Assembly: GCF_018257575.1 (NCBI RefSeq)
Contig: NZ_JAERJP010000014.1
Coordinates: 47,849-111,848, forward strand
Source of the DNA: Tatumella sp. JGM91
Lineage (GTDB): Bacteria > Pseudomonadota > Gammaproteobacteria > Enterobacterales > Enterobacteriaceae
Reading direction: 5' to 3'
Length of the DNA stretch: 64,000 nt
Below, piece by piece: positions 57,417 through 64,000 of the stretch. A program made the translations under genes and the position numbers. The notes under the pieces are model-generated. The model ran no database searches, was not told the origin of the DNA, and saw only the letters and a program-made list of their open reading frames with translations. Every line of letters starts with the position of its first letter. Positions within the stretch are counted from its first letter, which is position 1.

Positions 57417-57649
57417 TATCGCCTCAGATATTCAGTATTTTTCACAGATTATCATCACGTTATTACAACCTTAGCAGCACGAGGGTGCATTTTTGTAACC
57501 GTTAATGTCACCGTCTGATAGCCCCGTCACTTATTTCCGGCCCCGGTGGCGGTCACAACAATATCAGCCGGTGACCGGTGGCCGGGCGCAGCAACAGCAC
57601 TGTCAGAAACGCTTCGCTGGCCGGAGCATAAATAAAAGATAAAAAAACC

Positions 57650-57678
57650 TTGCTAATTTTTTACCGCTATGGATTAAT
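57650..57678 (+). promoter_or_regulatory. cspA promoter
   Basis: TTGCTA (57650-57655), a 17-base spacer and ATTAAT (57673-57678), with A-rich upstream sequence. The position fits the E. coli cspA promoter, which also precedes the CGGTTTG transcript start. Confidence 0.65.
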
Positions 57679-57686
57679 AGCGCCAT

Positions 57687-57857
57687 CGGTTTGTAAAACA
57701 GACCTTATGAAAGCAGTTTTAGTAAAGCAGTCTTCAGTTCAGGTGTTATCTACAGATACCCTCCTTTGCGAGTCTCCTCCTAAGTGCCCAATAAGTAACT
57801 CTCGAATAACAGGCCATCATCGCCGCAGTTAGTGGCTCATCAATTAAGGAAGTATCT
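57687..57857 (+). ncRNA. cspA-type 5' untranslated thermosensor leader
   Basis: About 170 bases of leader begin with CGGTTTG...ACAGACC, the cold-box region of E. coli cspA, and continue with AAGCAG and TAGTAAAGCAGTC parts that follow the E. coli leader, ending in the AAGGAAG ribosome-binding site. In E. coli this RNA refolds at low temperature, becoming more stable and better translated. Confidence 0.75.
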
Positions 57858-58070
57858 ATGTCTGACAAAATGACTGGTTTAGTAAAATGGTTTAACTCTG
57901 ATAAAGGTTTTGGCTTTATCACCCCGAACGACGGTACCAAAGATGTGTTCGTACACTTCTCTGCTATCCAGAGCGACAGCTACAAAACTCTTGATGAAGG
58001 CCAGAAAGTTTCCTTCACCATTGAAAACGGCGCGAAAGGCCCGGCAGCAGGTAACGTTACCCCGCTGTAA
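57858..58070 (+). CDS. cspA: Cold-shock protein CspA
   Basis: A 70-residue cold-shock-domain RNA chaperone. RNP1 (KGFGFITP, about 16-23) and RNP2 (VFVHFSAI, about 30-37) are intact. It is closest to CspA of E. coli at the N-terminus ([13 protein letters not shown]) and in the C-terminal [19 protein letters not shown], and its long leader is of the cspA type, which separates it from cspC and cspE. It melts RNA secondary structure during cold growth. Confidence 0.93.
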   Translation: MSDKMTGLVKWFNSDKGFGFITPNDGTKDVFVHFSAIQSDSYKTLDEGQKVSFTIENGAKGPAAGNVTPL

Positions 58071-58148
58071 GCCGCGCTGATTATCAGTGATGTTTACAAT
58101 AGCGATGACGGTAAAGACCTGAGCAGATAAACCCGCTGATAGTAAAAG

Positions 58149-58172
58149 AAACCCGCCCCGTGCGGGTTTTTT
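58149..58172 (+). terminator. Terminator behind cspA
   Basis: AAACCCGC (58149-58156) pairs with GCGGGTTT (58162-58169), followed by further T (TTT after the stem). About 80 bases behind the stop codon. Confidence 0.85.
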
Positions 58173-58414
58173 ATTGCCTGAAATTTATCCGCAAGGGCCG
58201 CCGGATATCTGCCGGGTTGTAGCGCGGTCTGGCCCCGCTTCACCCGTATATGACAGAGGCAACAGCCTGATGGCTGACTGCAGGGATCATATTCATTTCG
58301 GGGCAATGACAGACTGGTAATGCCGGCAGCGCGTGTAACCATGCCCGCCAGTAGGATACGGCAGAGAAAACCCGACATACGGTTCAGGGTAGTCCGGGGT
58401 TTCTTCCGCCAGCA
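58173..58414. other. Spacer before the second ABC transporter operon
   Basis: About 240 bases between the cspA terminator and the convergent ABC ATPase gene. No supportable gene seen. Confidence 0.4.
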
Positions 58415-59092
58415 CTATCGGGTCGCGGCTAACCGTCCGGCATTCATCATCACAGAACGATCACACATATGGTCGATAACATCAGGATCATGGCTGACCA
58501 GTACCATTGTCAGTTGATTTTCCTGTCTGAGATCATTCAGTAAATTAAGTATTTCAGCCTGTACCGACATATCCAGCGCCGAAGTGGGTTCATCGAGCAG
58601 TAAGATTTTCGGCTGCAGTAACAGGGCACGGACAATCGCCACCCGCTGACGCTGCCCGCCGGATAACTGATGGGGATAACGGTCAATCAGGCTGGTATCC
58701 AGACCGGCCTGCCGGAACCCGTGCATAATCCGATCATCAATAGCATCCAGTTTCAGCCGTTTGAGAGGTTCCGCGAGCGTCCGCCGCAGCCGGTGACGCG
58801 GATGCAAAGAGGCGTAAGGATCCTGAAATACCATCTGTACATCACGGCGTAACTGGCCGGTAAATTCTTCGCCCGCCCGTACGGCCGTGCCTGCCAGAGT
58901 CATTTGCCCTTGCCAGTGGGGATTAAGACCAGCCATAACCCAGAGCAGGGATGATTTTCCGCAACCGGAAGGTCCGACCAGACCGAAACACTCCCCCGCG
59001 CCAATACTGAGGCTGGCGTCTGTCACTACCTGCCGCAGCTGATACCCGTCAGGATGAAATACACTGACCCCGTTCAGCCGGATAACACTCAT
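58415..59092 (-). CDS. Peptide/nickel-type ABC transporter ATPase, second subunit (DppF/NikE class)
   Basis: A 225-residue ATPase with Walker A GPSGCGKSS (about 39-47), signature LSGGQRQR, Walker B ILLLDEPTSALD and H-loop SHDPDVIDHM. It ends soon after the nucleotide-binding core and lacks the C-terminal oligopeptide extension common in DppF/OppF, as in the short NikE-type proteins. Last gene of the five-gene operon; overlaps the first ATPase by 4 bases. Confidence 0.87.
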   Translation of the reverse strand: MSVIRLNGVSVFHPDGYQLRQVVTDASLSIGAGECFGLVGPSGCGKSSLLWVMAGLNPHWQGQMTLAGTAVRAGEEFTGQLRRDVQMVFQDPYASLHPRHRLRRTLAEPLKRLKLDAIDDRIMHGFRQAGLDTSLIDRYPHQLSGGQRQRVAIVRALLLQPKILLLDEPTSALDMSVQAEILNLLNDLRQENQLTMVLVSHDPDVIDHMCDRSVMMNAGRLAATR

Positions 59093-59928
59093 GATAATAC
59101 CTCCAGTGCGGCACGATCTAATGTAGGTAAACGCTTACCTTTGGTTGTCAGCCCGGGGCGACAGGCCCACAGAGTACGGGTATAAGGATGGCTGGCATGG
59201 GCTAACTCTGCCGCAGGCAGTGTATCGAGCAGCTGTCCCTGATACATCACCATCACCCTCTGACAATGGTCTGCCACCTGTTGCAAATCGTGACTGATCA
59301 GCAGCAGCCCCATATTACGCCGGGAAACCAGTTCACGGATCAGGGCCAGCACCTGATCTCGCATCCGGTGATCGAGGGCAGAGGTGGGTTCATCCGCAAT
59401 CAGAAATTGCGGATCGGTGATCAGGGCTATAGCCAGCATAATACGCTGCCCCATCCCGCCCGAAAGCTGATTCGGGTAGCGTTTCATCAGTTGTTGCGGG
59501 TTTGGCAGCCCGACAGCATCCAGCATAGCGGTCACTTTTTCTCTGCGCTGACGACGGTTCAGAGAACCGTGTAATATCAGGGGTTCTTCCACTTGCCAGC
59601 CAATCGTCTGTGCCGGATTCAGGGCGTATTTCGGGTCCTGCATCACCATAGATAGCTGGCTGCCGCGCAACCGGCTCCAGTCACCGGCCGACAGGTGCAA
59701 TGCATCCTGCCCTGCGATTGTCAGTTGACGGGCATCCGCTTTAAGCCCTGCCGCCAGTAATCCCATCAGGCTGCGTGCCGTCAGTGACTTTCCGGATCCG
59801 GACTCTCCCACCAGCGCGACACGCTCTTTGCCTAAGCAGAAAGAGAGGTTGTTCACCAGCGGCCGCCCTTCCGGCAACACAATAGATAAGTGATCGGCAA
59901 TAATGAAGGGTGTCGGTTCAGTTGTCAT
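59089..59928 (-). CDS. Peptide/nickel-type ABC transporter ATPase, first subunit (DppD/NikD class)
   Basis: A 279-residue ATPase. Walker A GESGSGKSL (about 40-48), Q-loop MVMQDP, signature LSGGMGQR, Walker B FLIADEPTSALD, H-loop ISHDLQQVADH, and a short C-terminal extension with the CRPGL element of this family. Overlaps the permease by 11 bases and the second ATPase by 4. Confidence 0.88.
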   Translation of the reverse strand: MTTEPTPFIIADHLSIVLPEGRPLVNNLSFCLGKERVALVGESGSGKSLTARSLMGLLAAGLKADARQLTIAGQDALHLSAGDWSRLRGSQLSMVMQDPKYALNPAQTIGWQVEEPLILHGSLNRRQRREKVTAMLDAVGLPNPQQLMKRYPNQLSGGMGQRIMLAIALITDPQFLIADEPTSALDHRMRDQVLALIRELVSRRNMGLLLISHDLQQVADHCQRVMVMYQGQLLDTLPAAELAHASHPYTRTLWACRPGLTTKGKRLPTLDRAALEVLS

Positions 59929-60769
59929 GTCGGCTATCCAGTCGGTCTCGCAGACCGTCCCCGATAAAATTAAAGGTCAGGCTGGCCAGCAAAATAGCGC
60001 CGCCCGGCGCTGCGGCTACCCACCACTGATCAAAAATCACTTTGCCGCCTTCTGCGACCATTGAGCCCCATTCTGCCGCAGGGGGGCGAACCCCCATTCC
60101 CAGAAAACCGAGTCCGGCGGCAGACAAAATAATCCCGCCGAGGCTGAGGGCGGCACGCACTACCGCCCCCGGTAAACAGAGCGGTAAAATATGGCCGAGC
60201 AGTAACGGCAAACCGCGTATTCCCTGCATCCTGGCGGCAGCAAGGTAATCACTGCGCCGCAAGCGCTGTGTTTCGGCACGGGCCTGACGGGCAAACGGTG
60301 GCCAGCTGGTCAGGGCGAGAGCCAGTGCGCCGTTCAGTAACCCCGGGCCAAGTACCGCCACCATCGCCAGGGCGATGACCAGACTTGGCAGTGATAAAAA
60401 GATATCGGTGATACGCATCAGGATCTTTTCAGCCCAGCCTCCCGCATAACCGGCCACCATGCCGACAGCCATTCCGGCCGGGACAGTTAACAGCAGGATA
60501 AAAATAATTAATACCAGCGTCGGACGTGTTCCGTAAATCACACGGGAAAGCAGGTCCCGACCGAAGCTGTCAGTACCAAACCAGTGGAGTGCTGACGGCG
60601 GCAGCAAGCGTCCGGCCATCTGCTGGGCATCAGGGTCAAACGGAGCGATCCACGGTGCAAAGATCGCCGTCACTACCAGCAGAGTTAATAATCCGCAGCC
60701 GGTCACCAGTAAAAAAGGAATTTTCCGCCGCGACGGGGTTGCAGATAAGCGGTGAGATAAATCAGTCAT
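59918..60769 (-). CDS. Peptide/nickel-type ABC transporter permease (DppC/NikC class)
   Basis: A 283-residue OppC/DppC-type permease: first helix (about 17-42), signature HWFGTDSFGRDLLSRVIYGTR, several helices, and the EAA-like loop AAARMQGIRGLPLLLGHILP. Fully embedded in the operon, with overlaps of 4 and 11 bases. Confidence 0.88.
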   Translation of the reverse strand: MTDLSHRLSATPSRRKIPFLLVTGCGLLTLLVVTAIFAPWIAPFDPDAQQMAGRLLPPSALHWFGTDSFGRDLLSRVIYGTRPTLVLIIFILLLTVPAGMAVGMVAGYAGGWAEKILMRITDIFLSLPSLVIALAMVAVLGPGLLNGALALALTSWPPFARQARAETQRLRRSDYLAAARMQGIRGLPLLLGHILPLCLPGAVVRAALSLGGIILSAAGLGFLGMGVRPPAAEWGSMVAEGGKVIFDQWWVAAAPGGAILLASLTFNFIGDGLRDRLDSRHDN

Positions 60770-61818
60770 CGTGTTGCGGGATCCGTGAGCCAGACTAATG
60801 CATCAGTCAGTGCATTGATCAGAATAAAACAGGTACCTATCACTAAGGTTGTCCCAAGGATCGCCGGGAAATCAGAAGCAAACAGCGCATTAGTCAGATA
60901 GCGTCCCATGCCCGGCCATGAGAATACACTCTCTGTTAATACAGATCCTTCCAGTAAGGAAACGTAAGAGAGCATAATGACCGTGATTAATGTTCCGCGG
61001 GTATTCGGCAGCAGGTGATGCCAGATAATACGCCAGCGGCCCGCCCCTTTGGCCAGTGCCAGGGTGACATATTCTTTATTATTTTCTTCTAATAATGCGG
61101 CACGTAACAGGCGTGTCACTGACGCGGTGGATAATAACCCGAGGATCGCCACCGGCAGCCACAAGTGGGCCAATGCATTGATAAACATTTCACGATCACC
61201 GGATAACCAGCTGTCGAGCAGGACAATGCCCGTTTTCGGTTCCAGCGTATAAGTATACAGGTCATCCAGCTGACCGGGCCCGGCTGACCAGTGTAATACG
61301 GCATAAAATAGCAGTAAGCCCAGTAAACCGAACCAGAAGACAGGCACCGAGTATCCCAGCAGAGAAATAATCCGTGCCAGGTGGTCAAGCCAGCTTTTCG
61401 GACGCCATACAGAGAGCAACGCCAGACCAATTCCGCACACCGACCCGACAATCAGCGCACAGGTCGCCAGAGAAAATGTCGCCGGAAAGGTGCGCAGTAA
61501 ATCACTGAGGACTGGCTGACCAGTGCTCTGTGAAATGCCCAGATTTCCCCCGGCCAGCTGCCGCAGATACTCGAGGAACTGCACAGGCAGTGACTGGTCC
61601 AGTCCCAGCTGATGCCTGATCTGCCCATAGGTCGATGCACTCGCATGGTCGCCCGCCAGCTGTAATACGGGATCGACCGGTGAAAGATGAGACAGCGTGA
61701 AGGTAAACGCCAGTAATCCGAGCAGTGTTACCACCAGTGATAACAGATTACCGGCGAGGCGCTGTATCAGCCGCCTCAGCCCCGCAGCGCGACTCGGGGG
61801 TTGCGCTGTGGTCACCAT
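60766..61818 (-). CDS. Peptide/nickel-type ABC transporter permease (DppB/NikB class)
   Basis: A 350-residue OppB/DppB-type permease: first helix (about 25-45), SPVDPVLQLAGDHAS periplasmic loop, GNLGISQSTGQPV, and the EAA loop LALAKGAGRWRIIWHHLLPN. Its start overlaps the stop of the binding-protein gene by one base (TAATG) and its end overlaps the next permease by 4 bases. Confidence 0.88.
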   Translation of the reverse strand: MVTTAQPPSRAAGLRRLIQRLAGNLLSLVVTLLGLLAFTFTLSHLSPVDPVLQLAGDHASASTYGQIRHQLGLDQSLPVQFLEYLRQLAGGNLGISQSTGQPVLSDLLRTFPATFSLATCALIVGSVCGIGLALLSVWRPKSWLDHLARIISLLGYSVPVFWFGLLGLLLFYAVLHWSAGPGQLDDLYTYTLEPKTGIVLLDSWLSGDREMFINALAHLWLPVAILGLLSTASVTRLLRAALLEENNKEYVTLALAKGAGRWRIIWHHLLPNTRGTLITVIMLSYVSLLEGSVLTESVFSWPGMGRYLTNALFASDFPAILGTTLVIGTCFILINALTDALVWLTDPATR

Positions 61819-63386
61819 TACTTTGTCACCCGGTTGTAGTACACCATGTCCGGGTTCATTCCCTGCTGATAACCTTTCAGATTATTACGCAGGGCAATTA
61901 GCTGACGCGCCTGTAAGCCGATCACATAAGGTGAGTTTTTCAGTACCTGACGTTGTAGCTTCTGATACATCGCCGCGCGCTGCTGGTTGTCACTCAGCGC
62001 CACTGCCTGCCGGGTTTCAGCCGTCAGTTCAGGAATATCCCAGCCGGCACGTTCAGCCAGGGTGCTGCTGCCATCCTGCGGGTTTGATGCAAATGCTGCC
62101 GCATTACTGTTCGGATCGAAGTAATCAGGGCCCCATGAGGTCACGGTTGCATCGAATTTATGGCTGGAAATTTTCGAGGTGATTTCACTGCTGATCCCCG
62201 GGATAAGGGTGACTTTCACCCCCCCTTTGGCAAAACTGGCCTGTAATGCCTGGGCAATATCCAGATAAGGTGGCTGATTATTCACAATCAGGTTAAAGCT
62301 GATATTTTTCAGCCCGGCTTTTGCCAGAATCGCTTTCGCCTTTTCCGGATCATAGCTGTACGGGTTGTCTTTTAATGCCCCCAGATAACCATCCGGTAAG
62401 AATGTCTGATGAACCGAGAACTGGCCACGTAGCAGATCATCCGCAATACCTTTATAGTCAAAAAGATAACGGGATGCTTCGAGGAACGCAGGATTACTCA
62501 GCACCGGAGAGGCTTTGAGGTTAAATAACAGGTAGTAGAGTGAGGCAATCGGCACTGCTACTGGCTTGACTGAAGGCTGGTGTTGTAATGCACTGAACTG
62601 GTCACTGCCCAGGTTACGGGCAATATCCGCATCCCCCTGTTCAACCAGCAGCACCCGGGTAGCAACTTCCGGAACGTTTTTGATCAGTACATTCTTCAGC
62701 TCAGGTGGCCCTGCCGGAGAGTCAGGATTGGCAGTCATTAACAGTACTTCATGGGGAATATAGCGGCGGATCTGATAAGGGCCGCTGCCGGCAGAATGGG
62801 TATTCAGCCATTGATGACCAAAATCCCCCGCGGTCTGATGACTGTCCGCTAATTTTTCATCGACCACTGATGCCACCGGTGCCGAAAGCAGGCTCAGGAC
62901 AAAGGACGGGCTGACATCCGCCGTCCAGTGGATAGTGACCTGATTATCACTGACTTTTGTCAGCTGGCTGTCGATATTCTTTGCATTCCAGCCTAGCTGA
63001 GTAAGGATAAACGACGGTTCCAGATTTAATTTCACCACCCGTGACAGAGAGAACATGACGTCCTCCGGACGGACAGGATTACCACTGGCAAACCTGGCAC
63101 CGTCACGCAACGTGAAAGTCAGGCTACGATTATCGGCACCCGCTTTCCAGGAAGATGCCAGCGTCGGACGTAAATCAACAGGATTTTCCGGGTCCGATTG
63201 CAACAGGCGCTGATACAGGCTGTTAAAGGATTGCACGGTAGAAAGTTCAAACCCCTGAGCAGGGTCGAAGCTGATGGCATCATCCAGCGACTGGGCAACC
63301 ACCAGCGTATCGGGAGGTGTTGCACTGAAAGCGGCCATTGAGGTTGCCATCATCGCCAGTGCGAGGACGGTTAACGTTTTTTTCAT
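61818..63386 (-). CDS. Periplasmic peptide-type solute-binding protein
   Basis: A 522-residue family 5 solute-binding protein. Signal peptide MKKTLTVLALAMMATSMAAFSA, then TLVVAQSLDDAISFDPAQGFE, the SLTFTLRDGARFASG signature and the usual C-terminal dimer-like lobe with SWGPDYFDPNSNAAAFASNP, which resembles peptide or modified-peptide binders rather than NikA. Ribosome-binding site AAGGA six bases upstream. First gene of the operon. No catabolic gene is linked, so the ligand is unknown. Confidence 0.88.
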   Translation of the reverse strand: MKKTLTVLALAMMATSMAAFSATPPDTLVVAQSLDDAISFDPAQGFELSTVQSFNSLYQRLLQSDPENPVDLRPTLASSWKAGADNRSLTFTLRDGARFASGNPVRPEDVMFSLSRVVKLNLEPSFILTQLGWNAKNIDSQLTKVSDNQVTIHWTADVSPSFVLSLLSAPVASVVDEKLADSHQTAGDFGHQWLNTHSAGSGPYQIRRYIPHEVLLMTANPDSPAGPPELKNVLIKNVPEVATRVLLVEQGDADIARNLGSDQFSALQHQPSVKPVAVPIASLYYLLFNLKASPVLSNPAFLEASRYLFDYKGIADDLLRGQFSVHQTFLPDGYLGALKDNPYSYDPEKAKAILAKAGLKNISFNLIVNNQPPYLDIAQALQASFAKGGVKVTLIPGISSEITSKISSHKFDATVTSWGPDYFDPNSNAAAFASNPQDGSSTLAERAGWDIPELTAETRQAVALSDNQQRAAMYQKLQRQVLKNSPYVIGLQARQLIALRNNLKGYQQGMNPDMVYYNRVTK

Positions 63387-63775
63387 CTGATTTCCTTGCT
63401 GAGCACTGACCGTACGCCTGACCGGAAACCCGGTGTCCCGCGGCAGGATGTCAGTTGTTATTCTTTATTGTTATATATAAAGGGTTACTTATCACTCCAG
63501 TAATCTATCGGATTTTTTCCACCCCTGCCAGTCCCGGATAACAGAAAATCCGTCGCCGGAAACAGCGGGGTAACAAGGCTGTCGGTACGCACGGATACTG
63601 AGCCGATACTGCGGCCTGGTTGAATAAATCAAACGCCGGACGGATATTTCTGTAGCAGAGCGGGTTTTCAAACGTACCTGTTTTCGTCAGTTTATTCAGC
63701 GCAAACACCGTGACCAGAGGTTATGGTAAGCAGAACAGTTTTAGCTCCGGACACTTTCTGAGGTTTCCGTTTTTT
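63387..63775. other. Spacer upstream of the second ABC operon
   Basis: About 390 bases. It should hold the operon promoter near 63400-63500. No supportable gene. Confidence 0.45.
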
Positions 63776-63844
63776 CATTTCCCGTACTTCATTCAGTGTT
63801 CTGAACAGATAAAAATCCAGTATTTCAGTCCGGTATGTCCGGTA
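63776..63844 (-). pseudogene. Remnant of an IS3-family transposase
   Basis: About 23 codons on the minus strand read YRTYRTEILDFYLFRTLNEV and REM. This is the conserved end of the DDE domain of IS3-family OrfB proteins (the YRTE...LF-x-x-LNEVRE stretch). Both flanks lose similarity at once, so it is an isolated fragment. Confidence 0.7.
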
Positions 63845-63875
63845 AGTGTCAAGGTAGTTGTCACCCCCGGTTAAT

Positions 63876-64000
63876 TTAAGCCGCCTGTTTTTCCCGTTCC
63901 GGGTTCAACGTTACCGGACCTTCAGGCTGCCAGTTTCTCGTTTTACCTGACCACCGTTCAGGATGTATTTTCTGTGCCTGACGGTACAGTTCATCCCGTT
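63876..64000 (-). mobile_element. 3' end of an IS3-family transposase gene, cut by window edge
   Basis: Minus-strand frame entering from beyond 64000 and ending at TAA (63876-63878). It reads ELYRQAQKIHPERWSGKTR followed by NWQPEGPVTLNPEREKQAA, the characteristic C-terminus of one IS3-family OrfB group. The insertion sequence body and its inverted repeat on the far side lie outside the window. Whether the copy is intact is unknown. Confidence 0.65.

Noticed and set aside
61818..63386. Assigning the second ABC operon to nickel uptake (NikABCDE)
   Set aside because: ATPase sizes are Nik-like, but the binding protein does not follow NikA closely, so the ligand is left open.

Overview
The window looks like chromosome of an enterobacterium of the Erwiniaceae type (Tatumella, Erwinia, Pantoea and relatives). 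The basis is two Erwinia-amylovora-type levansucrases, close homologues of many E. coli proteins (LpxP, Ahr, MtlA/MtlD/MtlR, BtsT, YjiX, YjiA, BtsS, BtsR, CspA, Cbl), moderate GC and typical enterobacterial FNR, CRP and Fur sites. The genus is inference. I saw no rRNA, tRNA or CRISPR array.

Layout. 1-11.5 kb: 3' part of an aspartate aminotransferase/decarboxylase, a YceI protein, then a six-gene minus-strand operon (peptide-type ABC transporter, luciferase-like monooxygenase, fused AhpD-like protein) divergent from a Cbl/CysB-type regulator, which suggests scavenging of an organic sulfur compound. A Gfo/Idh/MocA oxidoreductase and an unlisted 51-residue protein follow. 11.8-18.0 kb: complete haem-uptake operon (receptor-hmuS-hmuT-hmuU-hmuV) with two tandem Fur boxes. 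18.2-23.2 kb: an AT-richer island with an Ogr/Delta phage activator gene, two levansucrase genes about 86% identical, a lambda-S-type holin directly behind the first, conserved upstream inverted repeats and leaders, and much non-coding DNA. 23.3-28.3 kb: lpxP, a CLC-type chloride channel, a membrane metallophosphoesterase and two small unknown genes.

28.4-36.1 kb: an anaerobic dicarboxylate module. Cytoplasmic ApbE flavin transferase and a 929-residue OYE/FMN-bind/FAD fusion (soluble NADH:fumarate oxidoreductase type) diverge from a DASS dicarboxylate transporter and a class I fumarase, with a perfect FNR box between them. Together they could take up malate or tartrate, form fumarate and reduce it to succinate with NADH. 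36.2-42 kb: ahr, then an operon of FMN monooxygenase, aldo/keto reductase and sodium symporter. 42.1-45.9 kb: mtlA-mtlD-mtlR behind an array of CRP sites.

46-52.4 kb: btsT-yjiX-yjiA convergent with btsS-btsR, so the pyruvate-sensing two-component system sits next to its transporter target; three 8-bp repeats spaced exactly 20 bp precede btsT. 52.5-58.1 kb: a broken PhzF-family gene, a zinc-ribbon membrane protein, a nitrilase-family hydrolase with an APC permease, a BhsA-like secreted small protein, a darcynin-like protein and cspA with its cold-shock leader. 58.4-63.4 kb: a complete five-gene peptide-type ABC transporter operon. The right edge holds remnants of IS3-family transposases.
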